Positions 8,764 to 18,082 of a stretch of 64,000 bases of DNA are shown piece after piece. How positions within the stretch are numbered: the stretch's first letter is position 1; every line of letters starts with the position of its first letter. Source of the stretch: Oceanospirillum sp048264105 (GTDB lineage: Bacteria; Pseudomonadota; Gammaproteobacteria; Pseudomonadales; Halomonadaceae); the NCBI GenBank assembly GCA_048264105.1, contig JBLXDJ010000004.1:1-64000 (forward strand), read 5' to 3'. The notes beneath the pieces were generated by a model that had not been told where the DNA came from, made no database searches, and saw nothing but the letters and a program-made list of their open reading frames with translations. The position numbers and the translations under genes are program-made.

Positions 8764-10269
8764 ATGGATCAGTTTGCAGTCTTGGTTTTAGATATTCTTG
8801 TGATCGGCTTTCTGTTTTTGCTGGTAGCCGGAATCGTATGGGTTGCTGCGATGTATTATGTGGATAAGCATCAGACACAGCATACTATTCGTCGTAATTT
8901 CCCGGTGTTAGGCCGTTTTCGTTACTTTTTTGAGCATCTTGGCGAGTTTTTCCGCCAATACTTTTTTGCCATGGATCGTGAGGAACTGCCGTTCAACCGG
9001 GCGCAACGTAGCTGGGCCTATCGGGCAGCCAAGAATGTTGATAATACCGTCGCCTTTGGTTCCAGCCGGGATATCCACAAACCGGGCGCCGTGATCTTTC
9101 TGAACACCCCGTATCCGACCCTGAAAGAGGATGCAGTGGAGTCGCCGCCCCTTGAGGTTGGCCCCTACTGTGATAAGCCGTTTCATGCCAAATCCATCGT
9201 GAATATTTCCGGCATGAGCTATGGCGCACTGTCCCGACCTGCGGTCGAAGCGCTTTCAGCCGGTGCAAGCAGTGCCGGTTGCTGGATGAATACCGGTGAA
9301 GGTGGTTTGTCGCCTTATCATCTGTCTGGTGGTTGCGATATCGTTTTTCAGATCGGTACGGCCAAATATGGTGTGCGTGATGAACATGGCCAGCTGAGTG
9401 ATGAAAAGCTGAAGCAGGTCGCTGCGGTTGAGCAGGTACGCATGTTTGAGATTAAGCTCAGTCAGGGTGCCAAGCCGGGCAAGGGCGGGATTCTGCCCGG
9501 TGAGAAGGTAAACGCAGAAATTGCGTCTATCCGGGGCATCAAAGTGGGCGAGGACTCTATCAGTCCGAATCGTCACCCGGATATCAACAGTCCGGCTAAT
9601 CTGCTGGATATGATTGATCGTGTACGCCGGACAACAGGTAAGCCGGTGGGCATCAAGTTTGTACTGGGCAGCCACGCCTGGCTGGATGAACTCTTTACTG
9701 AGATCAATCACAGGGGCGAAGAGAGTGCTCCGGACTTTATCACCATTGATGGTGCGGAAGGGGGAACCGGCGCGGCTCCGATGCCTTTAATGGATAGTGT
9801 CGGACTTTCCCTGAAAGAGAGTCTGCCGCTGGTGGTGGATATGCTGAAGGCGTTTGGCCTGAGAGAGCGTGTCCTGGTGATCGCATCCGGCAAGTTAGTG
9901 AACCCAACGGATGTGGCCTGGGCGATTGCTATCGGTGCGGACTTTACCGTAACGGCTCGTGGTTTCATGTTTGCGCTGGGTTGCATTCAGGCGCTGCAAT
10001 GTAATAAAAACACCTGCCCGTCTGGGGTGACAACGCATAATCCTGATCTGCAGGAGGGGCTTAATCCGCAGGATAAGTCTGTGCGGGTGGCCAGTTATCA
10101 TCAGCACCTGATCAACGAAGTGGGGGTTATTGCCCACTCCTGCGGTGCCCGTGAACCCCGGGAGCTTCGCCGCCATCATGGTCAGATGGTGCAGGCATCC
10201 GGCCTGTCGGAAAATCTGGCGGTGCTCTATCCGGGAAGTTACATCCCATTGCGGGAGAAAGTGGATTAA
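8764..10269 (+). CDS. FMN-binding glutamate synthase-family protein (GltB central-domain-like)
   Basis: A 501-residue membrane-anchored flavoprotein. One N-terminal transmembrane helix (LVLDILVIGFLFLLVAGIVW, about 6-25) is followed by the alpha/beta barrel seen in the FMN domain of glutamate synthase: GGISPYH-like segment GEGGLSPYHLSGG, QGAKPGKGGILPG, and DGAEGGTGAAP. Near residue 407 the cysteines of GCIQALQCNKNTCPSGV match the [3Fe-4S] site of GltB. It lacks the glutamine amidotransferase domain, so it is not a glutamate synthase; the substrate of this stand-alone family is unknown. I choose the ATG with AAAGGAG 6 bases upstream; the frame runs open to 8641. Confidence 0.9.
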   Translation: MDQFAVLVLDILVIGFLFLLVAGIVWVAAMYYVDKHQTQHTIRRNFPVLGRFRYFFEHLGEFFRQYFFAMDREELPFNRAQRSWAYRAAKNVDNTVAFGSSRDIHKPGAVIFLNTPYPTLKEDAVESPPLEVGPYCDKPFHAKSIVNISGMSYGALSRPAVEALSAGASSAGCWMNTGEGGLSPYHLSGGCDIVFQIGTAKYGVRDEHGQLSDEKLKQVAAVEQVRMFEIKLSQGAKPGKGGILPGEKVNAEIASIRGIKVGEDSISPNRHPDINSPANLLDMIDRVRRTTGKPVGIKFVLGSHAWLDELFTEINHRGEESAPDFITIDGAEGGTGAAPMPLMDSVGLSLKESLPLVVDMLKAFGLRERVLVIASGKLVNPTDVAWAIAIGADFTVTARGFMFALGCIQALQCNKNTCPSGVTTHNPDLQEGLNPQDKSVRVASYHQHLINEVGVIAHSCGAREPRELRRHHGQMVQASGLSENLAVLYPGSYIPLREKVD

Positions 10270-10282
10270 ACCACATGGTTTT

Positions 10283-10335
10283 AGCCTGAACCTGTAAGGT
10301 GTTGAACTAAAAACTTGCCGGTTCAGGCTTATTTA
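10283..10335 (+). terminator. Long-stem terminator
   Basis: Perfect 10-bp arms AGCCTGAACC and GGTTCAGGCT with a 27-base loop, then TATTTATT. It follows the GltB-like gene by 13 bases. The large loop and modest T-tract make it weaker than the others here. Confidence 0.55.
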
Positions 10336-10518
10336 TTGCACAAAGCGCCTTATCAATAGGTAAAATAAGGCGTTATCTATAGGTTAAAGTGATTTCGACA
10401 GGTGTTTTTTTGCAGAAAAAAATGTGTCGGAGCGCAAAAACTGAGACAATGCCGAAAACGGCGAATAGATTAATGACAAAGCCCTGATGCGTTCAGGGTT
10501 TCAGGAGTAGAAAAACCC

Positions 10519-11862
10519 GTGTCAAACCCATCAGAAAATCAGAAAACCTCAGAAGCAAACAACGATAAACAGCGTAACGAATCCAATTCTAAGTCAGCCA
10601 ATGCCAAGCGCAGCCACAAGCGCCGCCGCCGTCCGCCATTCAAAAAGAAGAAGCCGAATAACAGCTGGGATCTTTCTCAGTTTGTTGTGCCGGAAGTTGA
10701 AGGTCAGCATCGTTTCCATGATTACGATCTGCCACTGCCTCTGATGCGCTCCATCCATGAGGCAGGTTTCGAGTACTGCACGCCGATTCAGGGGCAGTCT
10801 CTGGATCACACCCTGCTGGGCAAAGACCTGATTGGTAAAGCTCAGACCGGCACCGGTAAAACGGCCGCTTTCCTGATCAGTATCCTGAGTTACTTCCTGG
10901 AAGAGGAAGGCCCGGGTCTGCAGAAAAATGGCGCGCCTCGTGCCCTGATTATCGCACCCACCCGTGAGCTGGTGATGCAGATCGCAAAAGATGCCCATCA
11001 GCTGAATAAGTACTGCGGCTTTAACGTAGTCTCTATTGTGGGTGGTATGGATTACCAGAAACAGCGTGATCAGCTGAAAGGCCAGATCGACATTATGGTG
11101 GCAACACCGGGTCGTCTGCTGGACTTCCATCAGAAACGTGATCTGGATCTGCGTGAAGTGGAAGTGCTGGTTCTGGATGAAGCGGACCGTATGCTGAGCA
11201 TGGGCTTCATTCCGGATGTGAAGCGTATTATCCGTGCCACGCCGAAGAAAGAAGAGCGTCAGACCTTCCTGTTCAGTGCAACCTATCCGCAGGATGTTGA
11301 GAATCTGGCGGATATGTGGACCTATGAGCCGGTTCGCATTGAGATTGAGTCTGAAGAGCAGACCAACGTCAACGTAGAGCAGCATGCCTACATCGTAGCG
11401 GATTCCGATAAAGAGAAACTGCTGATCAGCCTGATGCGCAAAGAGGGCTGGGATCGGGTTATCGTATTTGCTAACCGCCGTGACCGTGTCCGTGATCTGT
11501 GCGACCAGCTGAAAAAAGCCGGTGTCAGCGTAGCGATGCTATCCGGTGAAGTGGAGCAGCGTAAGCGTATCTCTACTCTGGAGAAGTTCCGTGATGGTTC
11601 TATCCAGGTTCTGGTTGCAACGGATGTAGCCGGTCGAGGTATCCACATCGATGACGTCAGTCATGTGGTGAACTTTACGCTGCCGGATGACCCGGAAGAT
11701 TACGTACACCGTATTGGTCGTACCGGTCGTGCCGGTTCTCTGGGCGTATCCATCAGTTTCATCGGTGAGGAAGATGCCTTTGTACTGCCGGACATCGAAG
11801 AGTTCATCGGTAAGAAGATTGAAAGTCAGCAACCGGATATCAGCCTGATCGATAATGGCTAA
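10519..11862 (+). CDS. rhlB: DEAD-box ATP-dependent RNA helicase RhlB
   Basis: A 447-residue RNA helicase. A disordered basic N-terminus (residues 1-45, with KRSHKRRRRPPFKKKK) is followed by the two RecA domains: Q motif (YCTPIQGQSL), Walker A AQTGTGKT, PTREL, DEAD box VLDEAD, SAT, and in domain 2 VATDVAGRGIHID and HRIGRTGRAG. Sequence style fits the Pseudomonas-type RhlB used for RNA unwinding with the degradosome. It starts at GTG with AGGAG 11 bases upstream. It stands alone between terminators. Confidence 0.9.
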   Translation: MSNPSENQKTSEANNDKQRNESNSKSANAKRSHKRRRRPPFKKKKPNNSWDLSQFVVPEVEGQHRFHDYDLPLPLMRSIHEAGFEYCTPIQGQSLDHTLLGKDLIGKAQTGTGKTAAFLISILSYFLEEEGPGLQKNGAPRALIIAPTRELVMQIAKDAHQLNKYCGFNVVSIVGGMDYQKQRDQLKGQIDIMVATPGRLLDFHQKRDLDLREVEVLVLDEADRMLSMGFIPDVKRIIRATPKKEERQTFLFSATYPQDVENLADMWTYEPVRIEIESEEQTNVNVEQHAYIVADSDKEKLLISLMRKEGWDRVIVFANRRDRVRDLCDQLKKAGVSVAMLSGEVEQRKRISTLEKFRDGSIQVLVATDVAGRGIHIDDVSHVVNFTLPDDPEDYVHRIGRTGRAGSLGVSISFIGEEDAFVLPDIEEFIGKKIESQQPDISLIDNG

Positions 11863-11920
11863 TCATGGTTGAGTGCTGCTTAACTGAGAGCAGAGGTTGC
11901 CGTAAGGCTGCCTGACCGAA

Positions 11921-11948
11921 AAACCAGAGGCTTGCCTCTGGTTTTTTT
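11921..11948 (+). terminator. Terminator of rhlB
   Basis: Nine-base-pair stem AACCAGAGG / CCTCTGGTT with a CTTG tetraloop and a run of seven T. Confidence 0.92.
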
Positions 11949-12145
11949 ATGCCTGAAATCTGAGTGTGGCTTCCGATGGCCGGGCCTCTTGTCTATCTCA
12001 CTGTTTTTGTTCTGTTATAAGACCAAAGCTGATATTGGACGTACTGATATTTCTCTAACACCTGCAGGTGAAACTTGCTAGAGTAGAGAAGTAGGCCTGA
12101 CGAATAAAACACGGTAAGTGCGATAACAATAAAGAGGCAATATCT

Positions 12146-12400
12146 ATGCGGATAAGCGAAGCGCAACATCAGGAAATTAATGTTCTTATTCAGTTTAATC
12201 TCAGCTCTATGCTGGAGGGGATTAAAGTTCATTCCAACGCTGAGCCAGAGCTTATTGCGGCGACCTGCCGCCTTTTTGAAAAAGGCTTAATCACTCAGGA
12301 AGATGGCGGTTATCTCACCTCTCTTGGTCATACTGCAGCGGAGCATGCTAAGGCGCTACAGACGATTTTGTCCGCTTCTGAAGCGCGGGCAATGGACTAA
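12146..12400 (+). CDS. TIGR02647 family small protein
   Basis: An 84-residue protein of the conserved gammaproteobacterial TIGR02647 family. Recognised by the pattern LIQFNLSSMLEGIKVHSNA, LFEKGLITQEDGGYLTSLG and AAEHAKALQTIL. The layout suggests a small winged-helix-like fold, and the family has been listed as possible DNA-binding, but no function is established. It has no signal or membrane segment. It is followed by a hairpin and then a solute-binding protein gene. Confidence 0.85.
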   Translation: MRISEAQHQEINVLIQFNLSSMLEGIKVHSNAEPELIAATCRLFEKGLITQEDGGYLTSLGHTAAEHAKALQTILSASEARAMD

Positions 12401-12411
12401 AACCTTGTTTC

Positions 12412-12438
12412 CCCGGTCAGTTCAGCGCTGACCGGGCT
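12412..12438 (+). terminator. Possible hairpin terminator
   Basis: CCCGGTCAG and CTGACCGGG form a 9-bp stem with a 7-base loop right after the TIGR02647 gene, followed only by CTTATCT, so termination would be weak. The next gene starts 34 bases on. Confidence 0.4.
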
Positions 12439-12471
12439 TATCTGACATCTCCATAGGTGCAAATCAAACTT

Positions 12472-13227
12472 ATGCGATATCTGCTGGCGCTGTTCATATT
12501 TCTTTCGTCTTCTGTCATGGCTCAGACTCTGCACGTAGGGCTCAGCACGGCAGACTATCCGCCATATTATTTTGTCGGGAAAGAAAACAAACTGGAAGGC
12601 GCGGCGGTGGCTATTGCTGAGGACCTGGCTGACCAGCTCGGTTATTCTCTGCAGTATCAGCGTTATCCGTGGAAGCGGGTACAGCAAAACCTGAAAACCG
12701 GCCAGGTCGATATGGTGCTGGTCTATTTTAAAACACCGGAACGGGCACCTGATGTGGTTTATACCGATCAGCCTCATGTTTCGGAAAAAGCATCGCTTTT
12801 TGTCTCATCCAAAGTCGCGATCAGCTTTGATGGTGCGTTGGATAACCTGAAAGGCGTTCAGTTTTTTGGCGTTCGTGGTTACTTTTATGGTGATCAGTAC
12901 GCAGCACTCCCTGAGTCGAAAAAAGGCGAAGTCAGCGATGAGTCTGAGTTGGTTCGTCGCATCGCCAATCCAAATTTAGAACTGATCGGTGTGGGTAATC
13001 AGCCCGCTATTGAGTTCTATGCCCGTCAGCAGGGCCTGAGTGGCAAGCTGAAATTCCTGACCCCTGCGATCTTTGAAGGCTATAACTATTTCGCCTTTTC
13101 CCGCGCCCGCCCGGATGCGGAGATGATCGCGCAGCAGTTTTCTGATGCCCTAAAAAGCTATATGAAAACAGACCGGTACCGCTCTGTTCTGCAGCAATAC
13201 GGTCTGACCGTACCCGGAGAAGGCTGA
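12472..13227 (+). CDS. Periplasmic solute-binding protein, family 3 (amino-acid type)
   Basis: A 251-residue exported protein with a clear signal peptide (MRYLLALFIFLSSSVMAQT). The mature part begins LHVGLSTADYPPYYF and contains the SBP_bac_3 pattern GAAVAIAEDLADQLGYSLQYQRYPWKR, then FFGVRGYFYGD and a C-terminal LKSYMKTDRYRSVLQQYG. Such proteins bind polar amino acids or act as sensors; no permease or ATPase is adjacent, so it may be an orphan. The frame opens at GTG 12457, but AGGTG at 12455 is better placed as the ribosome site for ATG 12472. Confidence 0.85.
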   Translation: MRYLLALFIFLSSSVMAQTLHVGLSTADYPPYYFVGKENKLEGAAVAIAEDLADQLGYSLQYQRYPWKRVQQNLKTGQVDMVLVYFKTPERAPDVVYTDQPHVSEKASLFVSSKVAISFDGALDNLKGVQFFGVRGYFYGDQYAALPESKKGEVSDESELVRRIANPNLELIGVGNQPAIEFYARQQGLSGKLKFLTPAIFEGYNYFAFSRARPDAEMIAQQFSDALKSYMKTDRYRSVLQQYGLTVPGEG

Positions 13228-13334
13228 ACCGATATAACGGATCAGCGTTTTCGTGTTTTGCTTCTTTCTTTAGATAAGCTGTTCCCTCTGGTTGCCATCG
13301 GGTAAAATTGCCGCCTCATCAAAAAGAGGTCTGC

Positions 13335-15479
13335 ATGCTTACCGACGCCATCAAATCTGACATTCAGTCTGCCTACTCTACCTTTCTGAAAAACCGTAAG
13401 CTTCGCGCCCGTCAGGGGCAACGCCTGATGGTGGCCCAGATCGCCCGGACTTTGGGTAATATTCAGACCTCTTCCGATGGCGTGCGTACGTCAGGCCCTC
13501 ATGTCTGCGCTATTGAAGCGGGCACAGGTACCGGTAAAACACTGGCCTATCTGGTTTCTTCGCTGCCGGTTGCCAAAGAGCGTGACAAACGCATTGTGGT
13601 ATCCACCGCAACGGTGGCACTGCAGGAGCAGCTGATCTTTAAAGATCTGCCGGACCTGCAAAAGCATGCCGAGATTCAGTTTAAATACGCACTGGCTAAA
13701 GGCCGTAGTCGCTATCTCTGCCTGAGCCGCCTGGAGCAGGCGCTGGAAGATGCCAGTGAAGCCGCTCCGGCACAGAATACGCTCTCGCTGTTTGATGAGT
13801 TTTTGCAGGCCAACACCTCAAAAGAAGCTACCGCGCTTTATCAGGAGATGGCCCAGCATTACCTTTCCGGTAAATGGGAAGGGGACAGAGACAGCTGGAA
13901 AGATTCTCTGGAAGAGCCGGTCTGGCGTCGCATCACCACAGATCATAATCAGTGTACCAACCGTCGCTGCAATAATTTCAGCAGTTGTGCTTTCTTTAAA
14001 GCCCGTAACGAGCTGGATGGCGCGGATATCATTGTCGCCAACCATGACTTAGTGCTGGCCGATCTCTCCCTGGGTGGCGGTATCGTCCTGCCTGATCCGC
14101 AGGACACCATCTATATCTTCGATGAAGGCCACCACCTGCCGGATAAAGCGATTGATCACTTTGCCGGAAGCTTCCGTGTGAATGCGTCTCTGCAGTGGTT
14201 GCGTTTGCTGAAAAAATCCCTGCCGGATCTTAACAGCGAGCTGGGTCAGGATCAGCTGATTGTGAAGCAGCTGAATCAGCTGCCCGAGATTCTGAATAAT
14301 CTGGAAGTCGAGCTGGCCGAGTGCTATCGCCAGCTGCATGAGATTACTCAGTTTTCCCCGGAAAATATGGATAAAGATATTCGTCCGGTCTTCCGCTTTG
14401 AAAACGGCATCGTGCCGGAAACGCTGGTTCAGATGGCCCTTAACCTGAAGATCAGCTTCGCCAGCCTGTGTCAGAAGCTGGAGATCATGGTTAAGCAGCT
14501 GAAAGATGCCATGGACCCGGATGCCTCCGGTGCTTTAGGTCGGGAAGAGGGCGAGCAGTGGCTGCCACTGGCAACCATGCTGCACAGTCGTGCGGTCTCC
14601 GCGTGGGAGTTGTGGGGCATGTACGCCACGCCTCAGGCGGAAGATGTGATGCCCATCGCCCGCTGGATCACCTTGCAGAATCAGCAGGTGGATATCGATC
14701 TGGAAGTCTCCTGCAGCCCGATCAGTGCCGCTGGTACGCTGGCGCGTAATCTCTGGCAGCCCTGCTTTGGCGCGGTGTTGTCATCGGCAACCCTGACCGC
14801 ACTGGGCAGCTTTGATCGCATTCGCACCCGTGCCGGTTTGCCGGAAGATGCCGATTGTCTGGTGGTTCCAAGTCCGTTCGATTTTGCCTCTAATGGCGTG
14901 CTGGAGCTGCCGGAAGAAGCCTGCGACCCAACTCAGTCCGATCTGCACACCAGCCAGATTGTCAGCTTTATCAAAAACAAAGTATCGACCGATGAAGGCA
15001 CTCTGGTGCTGTTCTCCTCCCGTCGCCAGATGCGGGATGTGCTCGACAAGATGCCCGCTAGTTTAGTGAACACCATTCTGGTTCAGGATGACCTCACCAA
15101 GCAGGTGCTGCTGGACCGGCACCGTAGTCGCCTCGATAAAGACGAAGGCAGTATTATCTTTGGTCTGGCAAGTTTCGCCGAAGGTATCGACCTGCCGGGT
15201 AAATACCTCTCCCATGTGGTGATCACCCGTATTCCCTTCTCCGTACCGGATGACCCGGTAGAAAAGACCCTGTCTGAATGGATCGAAGCCAAAGGCGGTA
15301 ACCCCTTCCTGCAGATCACCGTACCGGACGCCTCAATTCGTCTGGTTCAGGCCGTGGGACGTTTACTGCGCACGGAATCCGATACCGGAAAAATCTCTAT
15401 GCTGGATCGCCGGGTGCAGACCAAGCGTTATGGAAAGCAGCTATTGAACAGCCTGCCACCGTTCAGAAGGGCGTTTTAA
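13335..15479 (+). CDS. dinG: ATP-dependent DNA helicase DinG
   Basis: A 714-residue superfamily 2 5'-3' helicase (E. coli DinG 716). Walker A EAGTGTGKT at about residue 60, a four-cysteine Fe-S cluster (the Cys of YLCLSRL and three in CTNRRCNNFSSC at about 200-215), the DEGHH box, and motif VI QAVGRLLRTESDTG near the C-terminus. It resolves R-loops and other structures met by replication forks. I use the ATG preceded by AAGAGGT; an upstream in-frame start at 13308 would add nine residues unlike the family. No LexA box is evident in front. Confidence 0.95.
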   Translation: MLTDAIKSDIQSAYSTFLKNRKLRARQGQRLMVAQIARTLGNIQTSSDGVRTSGPHVCAIEAGTGTGKTLAYLVSSLPVAKERDKRIVVSTATVALQEQLIFKDLPDLQKHAEIQFKYALAKGRSRYLCLSRLEQALEDASEAAPAQNTLSLFDEFLQANTSKEATALYQEMAQHYLSGKWEGDRDSWKDSLEEPVWRRITTDHNQCTNRRCNNFSSCAFFKARNELDGADIIVANHDLVLADLSLGGGIVLPDPQDTIYIFDEGHHLPDKAIDHFAGSFRVNASLQWLRLLKKSLPDLNSELGQDQLIVKQLNQLPEILNNLEVELAECYRQLHEITQFSPENMDKDIRPVFRFENGIVPETLVQMALNLKISFASLCQKLEIMVKQLKDAMDPDASGALGREEGEQWLPLATMLHSRAVSAWELWGMYATPQAEDVMPIARWITLQNQQVDIDLEVSCSPISAAGTLARNLWQPCFGAVLSSATLTALGSFDRIRTRAGLPEDADCLVVPSPFDFASNGVLELPEEACDPTQSDLHTSQIVSFIKNKVSTDEGTLVLFSSRRQMRDVLDKMPASLVNTILVQDDLTKQVLLDRHRSRLDKDEGSIIFGLASFAEGIDLPGKYLSHVVITRIPFSVPDDPVEKTLSEWIEAKGGNPFLQITVPDASIRLVQAVGRLLRTESDTGKISMLDRRVQTKRYGKQLLNSLPPFRRAF

Positions 15480-15492
15480 TAGCCTTAAACAT

Positions 15493-15522
15493 GCCTAACT
15501 AGGGAATTCCCTTGGCTTTTTT
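15493..15522 (+). terminator. Terminator of dinG
   Basis: GCC and AGGG pair with CCCT and GGC around the palindrome AGGGAATTCCCT, followed by TTTTTT. It sits 14 bases after the dinG stop. Confidence 0.55.
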
Positions 15523-15572
15523 AGGGTTTAAAACAGTATTGGTGTTTTCAGATCCGGCCTATTATTGAACGC

Positions 15573-15727
15573 ACATGGAGGTGATGTGGGGTATGGCCGG
15601 CAAGGAAGCCGACTCTCCTTAAGACTGACAAAGTCTTTCGGGTGAGCTTAAGAACCAACCACGAATCAGTTTCACAGAATCCACTCATTGGGTTCTGAAC
15701 AAAAGCCGGGGTCAGCCCGGTTTTTTT
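15573..15727 (+). ncRNA. Candidate structured small RNA (unassigned)
   Basis: About 155 bases with no reading frame but strong folding potential. A possible -10 TATTAT lies at 15560. Hairpins in order: CGGC-AAGGAA-GCCG (15597-15610), AAGACT-GACAA-AGTCTT (about 15620-15637) enclosed by CTTAAG/CTTAAG, then CAGAATCCA-CTCAT-TGGGTTCTG (15674-15696), and finally a typical terminator CCGGG-GTCAG-CCCGG plus seven T. It is isolated from dadA by over 500 bases, so it is more likely a free RNA than a leader. I compared it from memory with 6S, SRP, tmRNA, RNase P, CsrB/Rsm, TPP, glycine, lysine and fluoride RNAs and found no match. Confidence 0.55.
15704..15727 (+). terminator. Terminator of the candidate small RNA
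   Basis: CCGGG (15706-15710), loop GTCAG, CCCGG (15716-15720), then seven T, with A-T pairs extending the base of the stem. Confidence 0.85.
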
Positions 15728-16260
15728 GTTTTTGTCCTTTTTACGCTCCCTTTGCTTTTTCCCTCTTATGTCTGCTTTCTGGTGCGCTCATTGTGTCAGC
15801 ACCTTTCTTATCTTTAGCTCTGTTCAGGCTGCTTTTGCTGTCTGAGGTTGGGGGTTGTCGCGTTTTCTGAGCCTGATTCAGATTATTTATTCTTTTTTCT
15901 CTCTTCTGCAGAAATATTTTCTGTTATCCGTGCTTTTATCCTGATTTGATTCTGTTTTGGGTGCTTTAAGCTATTGAATTTTAAAGAATTTATACCTATT
16001 TGTGGGTATATGGTCTGTTCGTTAAAGCTCTGGCAGCTGGTTTTTGCTGCCTAAATGGCTTTTAACGGTTTTTTATTCTTTTTCTGTGGCTTAAATAAGT
16101 GTCATTTTTTGATTGAAGTATAATAATCTATGCGCATTCGCTGGCTGATCACGCTTATCCAGATAAATCATCTGTCCATTGGTGGTCCAGCCAGAAAAAC
16201 AACAACTTCGTTTTAAACCCGTCTGGTGAATCAAGCCAGGACTCTCTGGAGTGGATGCGT

Positions 16261-17514
16261 ATGAATATTCTGATTTTAGGTAGCGGTGTTGTGGGTGTAA
16301 CCACAGCTTACTATTTGGCAAAACAAGGCCATGAGGTAACCGTTGTTGACCGTCAGGATTCTCCCGCGATGGAAACCAGTCACGCGAATGCGGGTCAGGT
16401 TTCATTCGGTTATTCCACCCCTTGGGCGGCTCCGGGCATTCCGTTTAAAGCGATGAAGTGGCTGACCCAAACCCATGCGCCGCTGAAAATGTCTGCGACT
16501 CTGGACCCGTTCCAGTACGCCTGGATGACCCAGATGCTGGCGAACTGCACTGAAGGTCGTTACGCGGTGAACAAGTCCCGTATGGTGCGTGTTTCCGAGT
16601 ATGCCCGTCTGTCCATCGACTCACTGCGTGAAGAAACCGGTATCCGTTACGAAGACCGTCAGCAGGGTCTGACTCAGTTGTTCCGTAATGAGAAGCAGGT
16701 TGAAGCGGTTCAGAAAGATATTGCGGTATTGCGTGATTTTGGCGTCGATTTCCAGGAGCTGGATATGGACGGCGTTCTGCAGTACGAGCCTGCGCTGGGT
16801 CGTGTGAAAGATAAGTTTGTTGGTGGCCTGCGTATGGTGGGCGACCAGACCGGTGACTGCTACGCCTTTACTAATAAGCTGGCTGATCTCTGTAAAGAGA
16901 TGGGCGTGAAGTTCCAGTTCGATACCGAGATTCATGGTTTGTTGGATCAGGCGGGTGAAGTGACTGGCGTTAAAACCTCAGCCGGTACGCTGACAGCGGA
17001 TCACTATGTGGTCGCTATGGGCAGTTTCTCCCGTCAGCTGATGAAGCAGGTAGGTATCGATCTGCCGGTTTATCCGATTAAGGGCTACTCCCTGACCATG
17101 CCGATCACCAACTATGATGCGGCGCCAATGTCCACGGTTATGGATGAAACCTACAAGGTTGCGATCACACGTTTTGATGACCGCATCCGTGTGGCGGGTA
17201 CGGCTGAACTGTCCGGTTATAACCTGGATATGCCGCAGAAGCGTCTGGATACGATCTCCATGGTGGTGTCTGATGTCTTCCCTGATGGCGGTGATATTTC
17301 CAAGGCGGAATACTGGACCGGTCTGCGTCCGATGACGCCGGACGGTACGCCGATCATCGGTAAAACCAAGTTCTCTAACCTGTCCCTGAATACCGGTCAC
17401 GGTACGCTGGGCTGGACAATGTCCTGTGGGTCTTCCCGTCTGCTGGCGGACCTGATCTCCGGGAATGAAACCGGTATTGATCCTGCGGATCTGGATGTTG
17501 CCCGTTATCGTTAA
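16261..17514 (+). CDS. dadA: D-amino-acid dehydrogenase small subunit
   Basis: A 417-residue FAD enzyme that oxidises D-alanine and other D-amino acids to 2-oxo acids at the inner membrane, passing electrons to quinone. The N-terminal dinucleotide-binding motif LGSGVVGVTTAYYLAKQGHEVTVVDRQ, the HANAGQVSFGYSTPWAAPG segment and the C-terminal GLRPMTPDGTPIIGKT and NTGHGTLGWTMSCGS are diagnostic of DadA. I choose the second of two close ATGs because GGAG is 9 bases before it (only 3 before ATG 16255). It is followed by ridA and an alanine racemase, a classic D-alanine catabolic set. Confidence 0.96.
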   Translation: MNILILGSGVVGVTTAYYLAKQGHEVTVVDRQDSPAMETSHANAGQVSFGYSTPWAAPGIPFKAMKWLTQTHAPLKMSATLDPFQYAWMTQMLANCTEGRYAVNKSRMVRVSEYARLSIDSLREETGIRYEDRQQGLTQLFRNEKQVEAVQKDIAVLRDFGVDFQELDMDGVLQYEPALGRVKDKFVGGLRMVGDQTGDCYAFTNKLADLCKEMGVKFQFDTEIHGLLDQAGEVTGVKTSAGTLTADHYVVAMGSFSRQLMKQVGIDLPVYPIKGYSLTMPITNYDAAPMSTVMDETYKVAITRFDDRIRVAGTAELSGYNLDMPQKRLDTISMVVSDVFPDGGDISKAEYWTGLRPMTPDGTPIIGKTKFSNLSLNTGHGTLGWTMSCGSSRLLADLISGNETGIDPADLDVARYR

Positions 17515-17593
17515 TTTCTCCTGACCTGAGATCCGTCTCAGGCCAGTCATCGTTTTGCACTTGTTGTTCTGCTCTTACACACAATTTGTGCTT

Positions 17594-17620
17594 AGGCAGG
17601 CTTAGCGGCCTGCCTTTTTT
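17594..17620 (+). terminator. Terminator after dadA
   Basis: AGGCAGGC and GCCTGCCT form an 8-bp stem with loop TTAGCG followed by six T. It separates dadA from ridA, so ridA needs its own promoter or read-through. Confidence 0.88.
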
Positions 17621-17655
17621 ATGATCAAAATAACTGCTTAAAAGAGGCTTTCCCC

Positions 17656-18039
17656 ATGGCAGATAAGAAAATTATCCACTCTGACAACGCTCCTGCTGCA
17701 ATCGGCCCATACTCTCAGGCTGTTCAGGTTGGTAATCTGGTATTTATGTCCGGTCAGATCCCGCTGGATCCGAAAACCATGGAAGTGGTCACTGAGTCTT
17801 TTGAAGCACAGACCGTTCAGGTATTCGAAAACCTGAAAGCCGTTGCAGAAGCCGCCGGTGGTTCTCTGGAAAACGTCGTAAAGCTGAACATCTACATGCC
17901 TGATCTGGGCAACTTCGCTAAGGTTAACGAAGTGATGGAGCGTTATTTCACTGCACCTTACCCGGCTCGTGCTGCTCTGGGTGTTAAAGAGCTGCCAAAA
18001 GGTGTTGATGTGGAAGTTGAAGGCATTCTGGCACTTTAA
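17656..18039 (+). CDS. ridA: Reactive intermediate/imine deaminase RidA
   Basis: A 127-residue YjgF/YER057c/UK114 protein. It hydrolyses reactive enamines/imines made by PLP enzymes and amino-acid oxidases. The family signature is complete: AIGPYSQAVQVGNLVFMSGQ, a conserved Arg in YPARAALGV and the terminal VDVEVEGILAL. GAGG precedes the ATG. Its place between dadA and the PLP-dependent racemase suits removal of 2-imino acids formed by D-alanine oxidation. Confidence 0.96.
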   Translation: MADKKIIHSDNAPAAIGPYSQAVQVGNLVFMSGQIPLDPKTMEVVTESFEAQTVQVFENLKAVAEAAGGSLENVVKLNIYMPDLGNFAKVNEVMERYFTAPYPARAALGVKELPKGVDVEVEGILAL

Positions 18040-18082
18040 TTCTTCCCTGTTATACCAACGCAGTGCCTTCCGGCGCTGCGGT

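Larger units (their letters stand above)
15480..16260. other. 781-base intergenic region between dinG and dadA
   Basis: It holds the dinG terminator, a candidate structured RNA with its own terminator (described separately), and about 530 bases of AT-rich DNA before dadA. In the latter I see TATAAT at about 16118 as a likely dadA -10 but no clear -35, and a leader of about 130 bases. The short reading frame 15688-15870 crosses the RNA terminator and looks like chance. Confidence 0.6.

Noticed and set aside
13228..13334. LexA box before dinG
   Set aside because: No CTGT-N8-ACAG pattern is present, although dinG is SOS-controlled in E. coli.
15688..15870. 60-codon plus-strand frame after the candidate small RNA
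   Set aside because: It runs through the RNA terminator, is Phe/Leu-rich from T-rich DNA and has no ribosome site.
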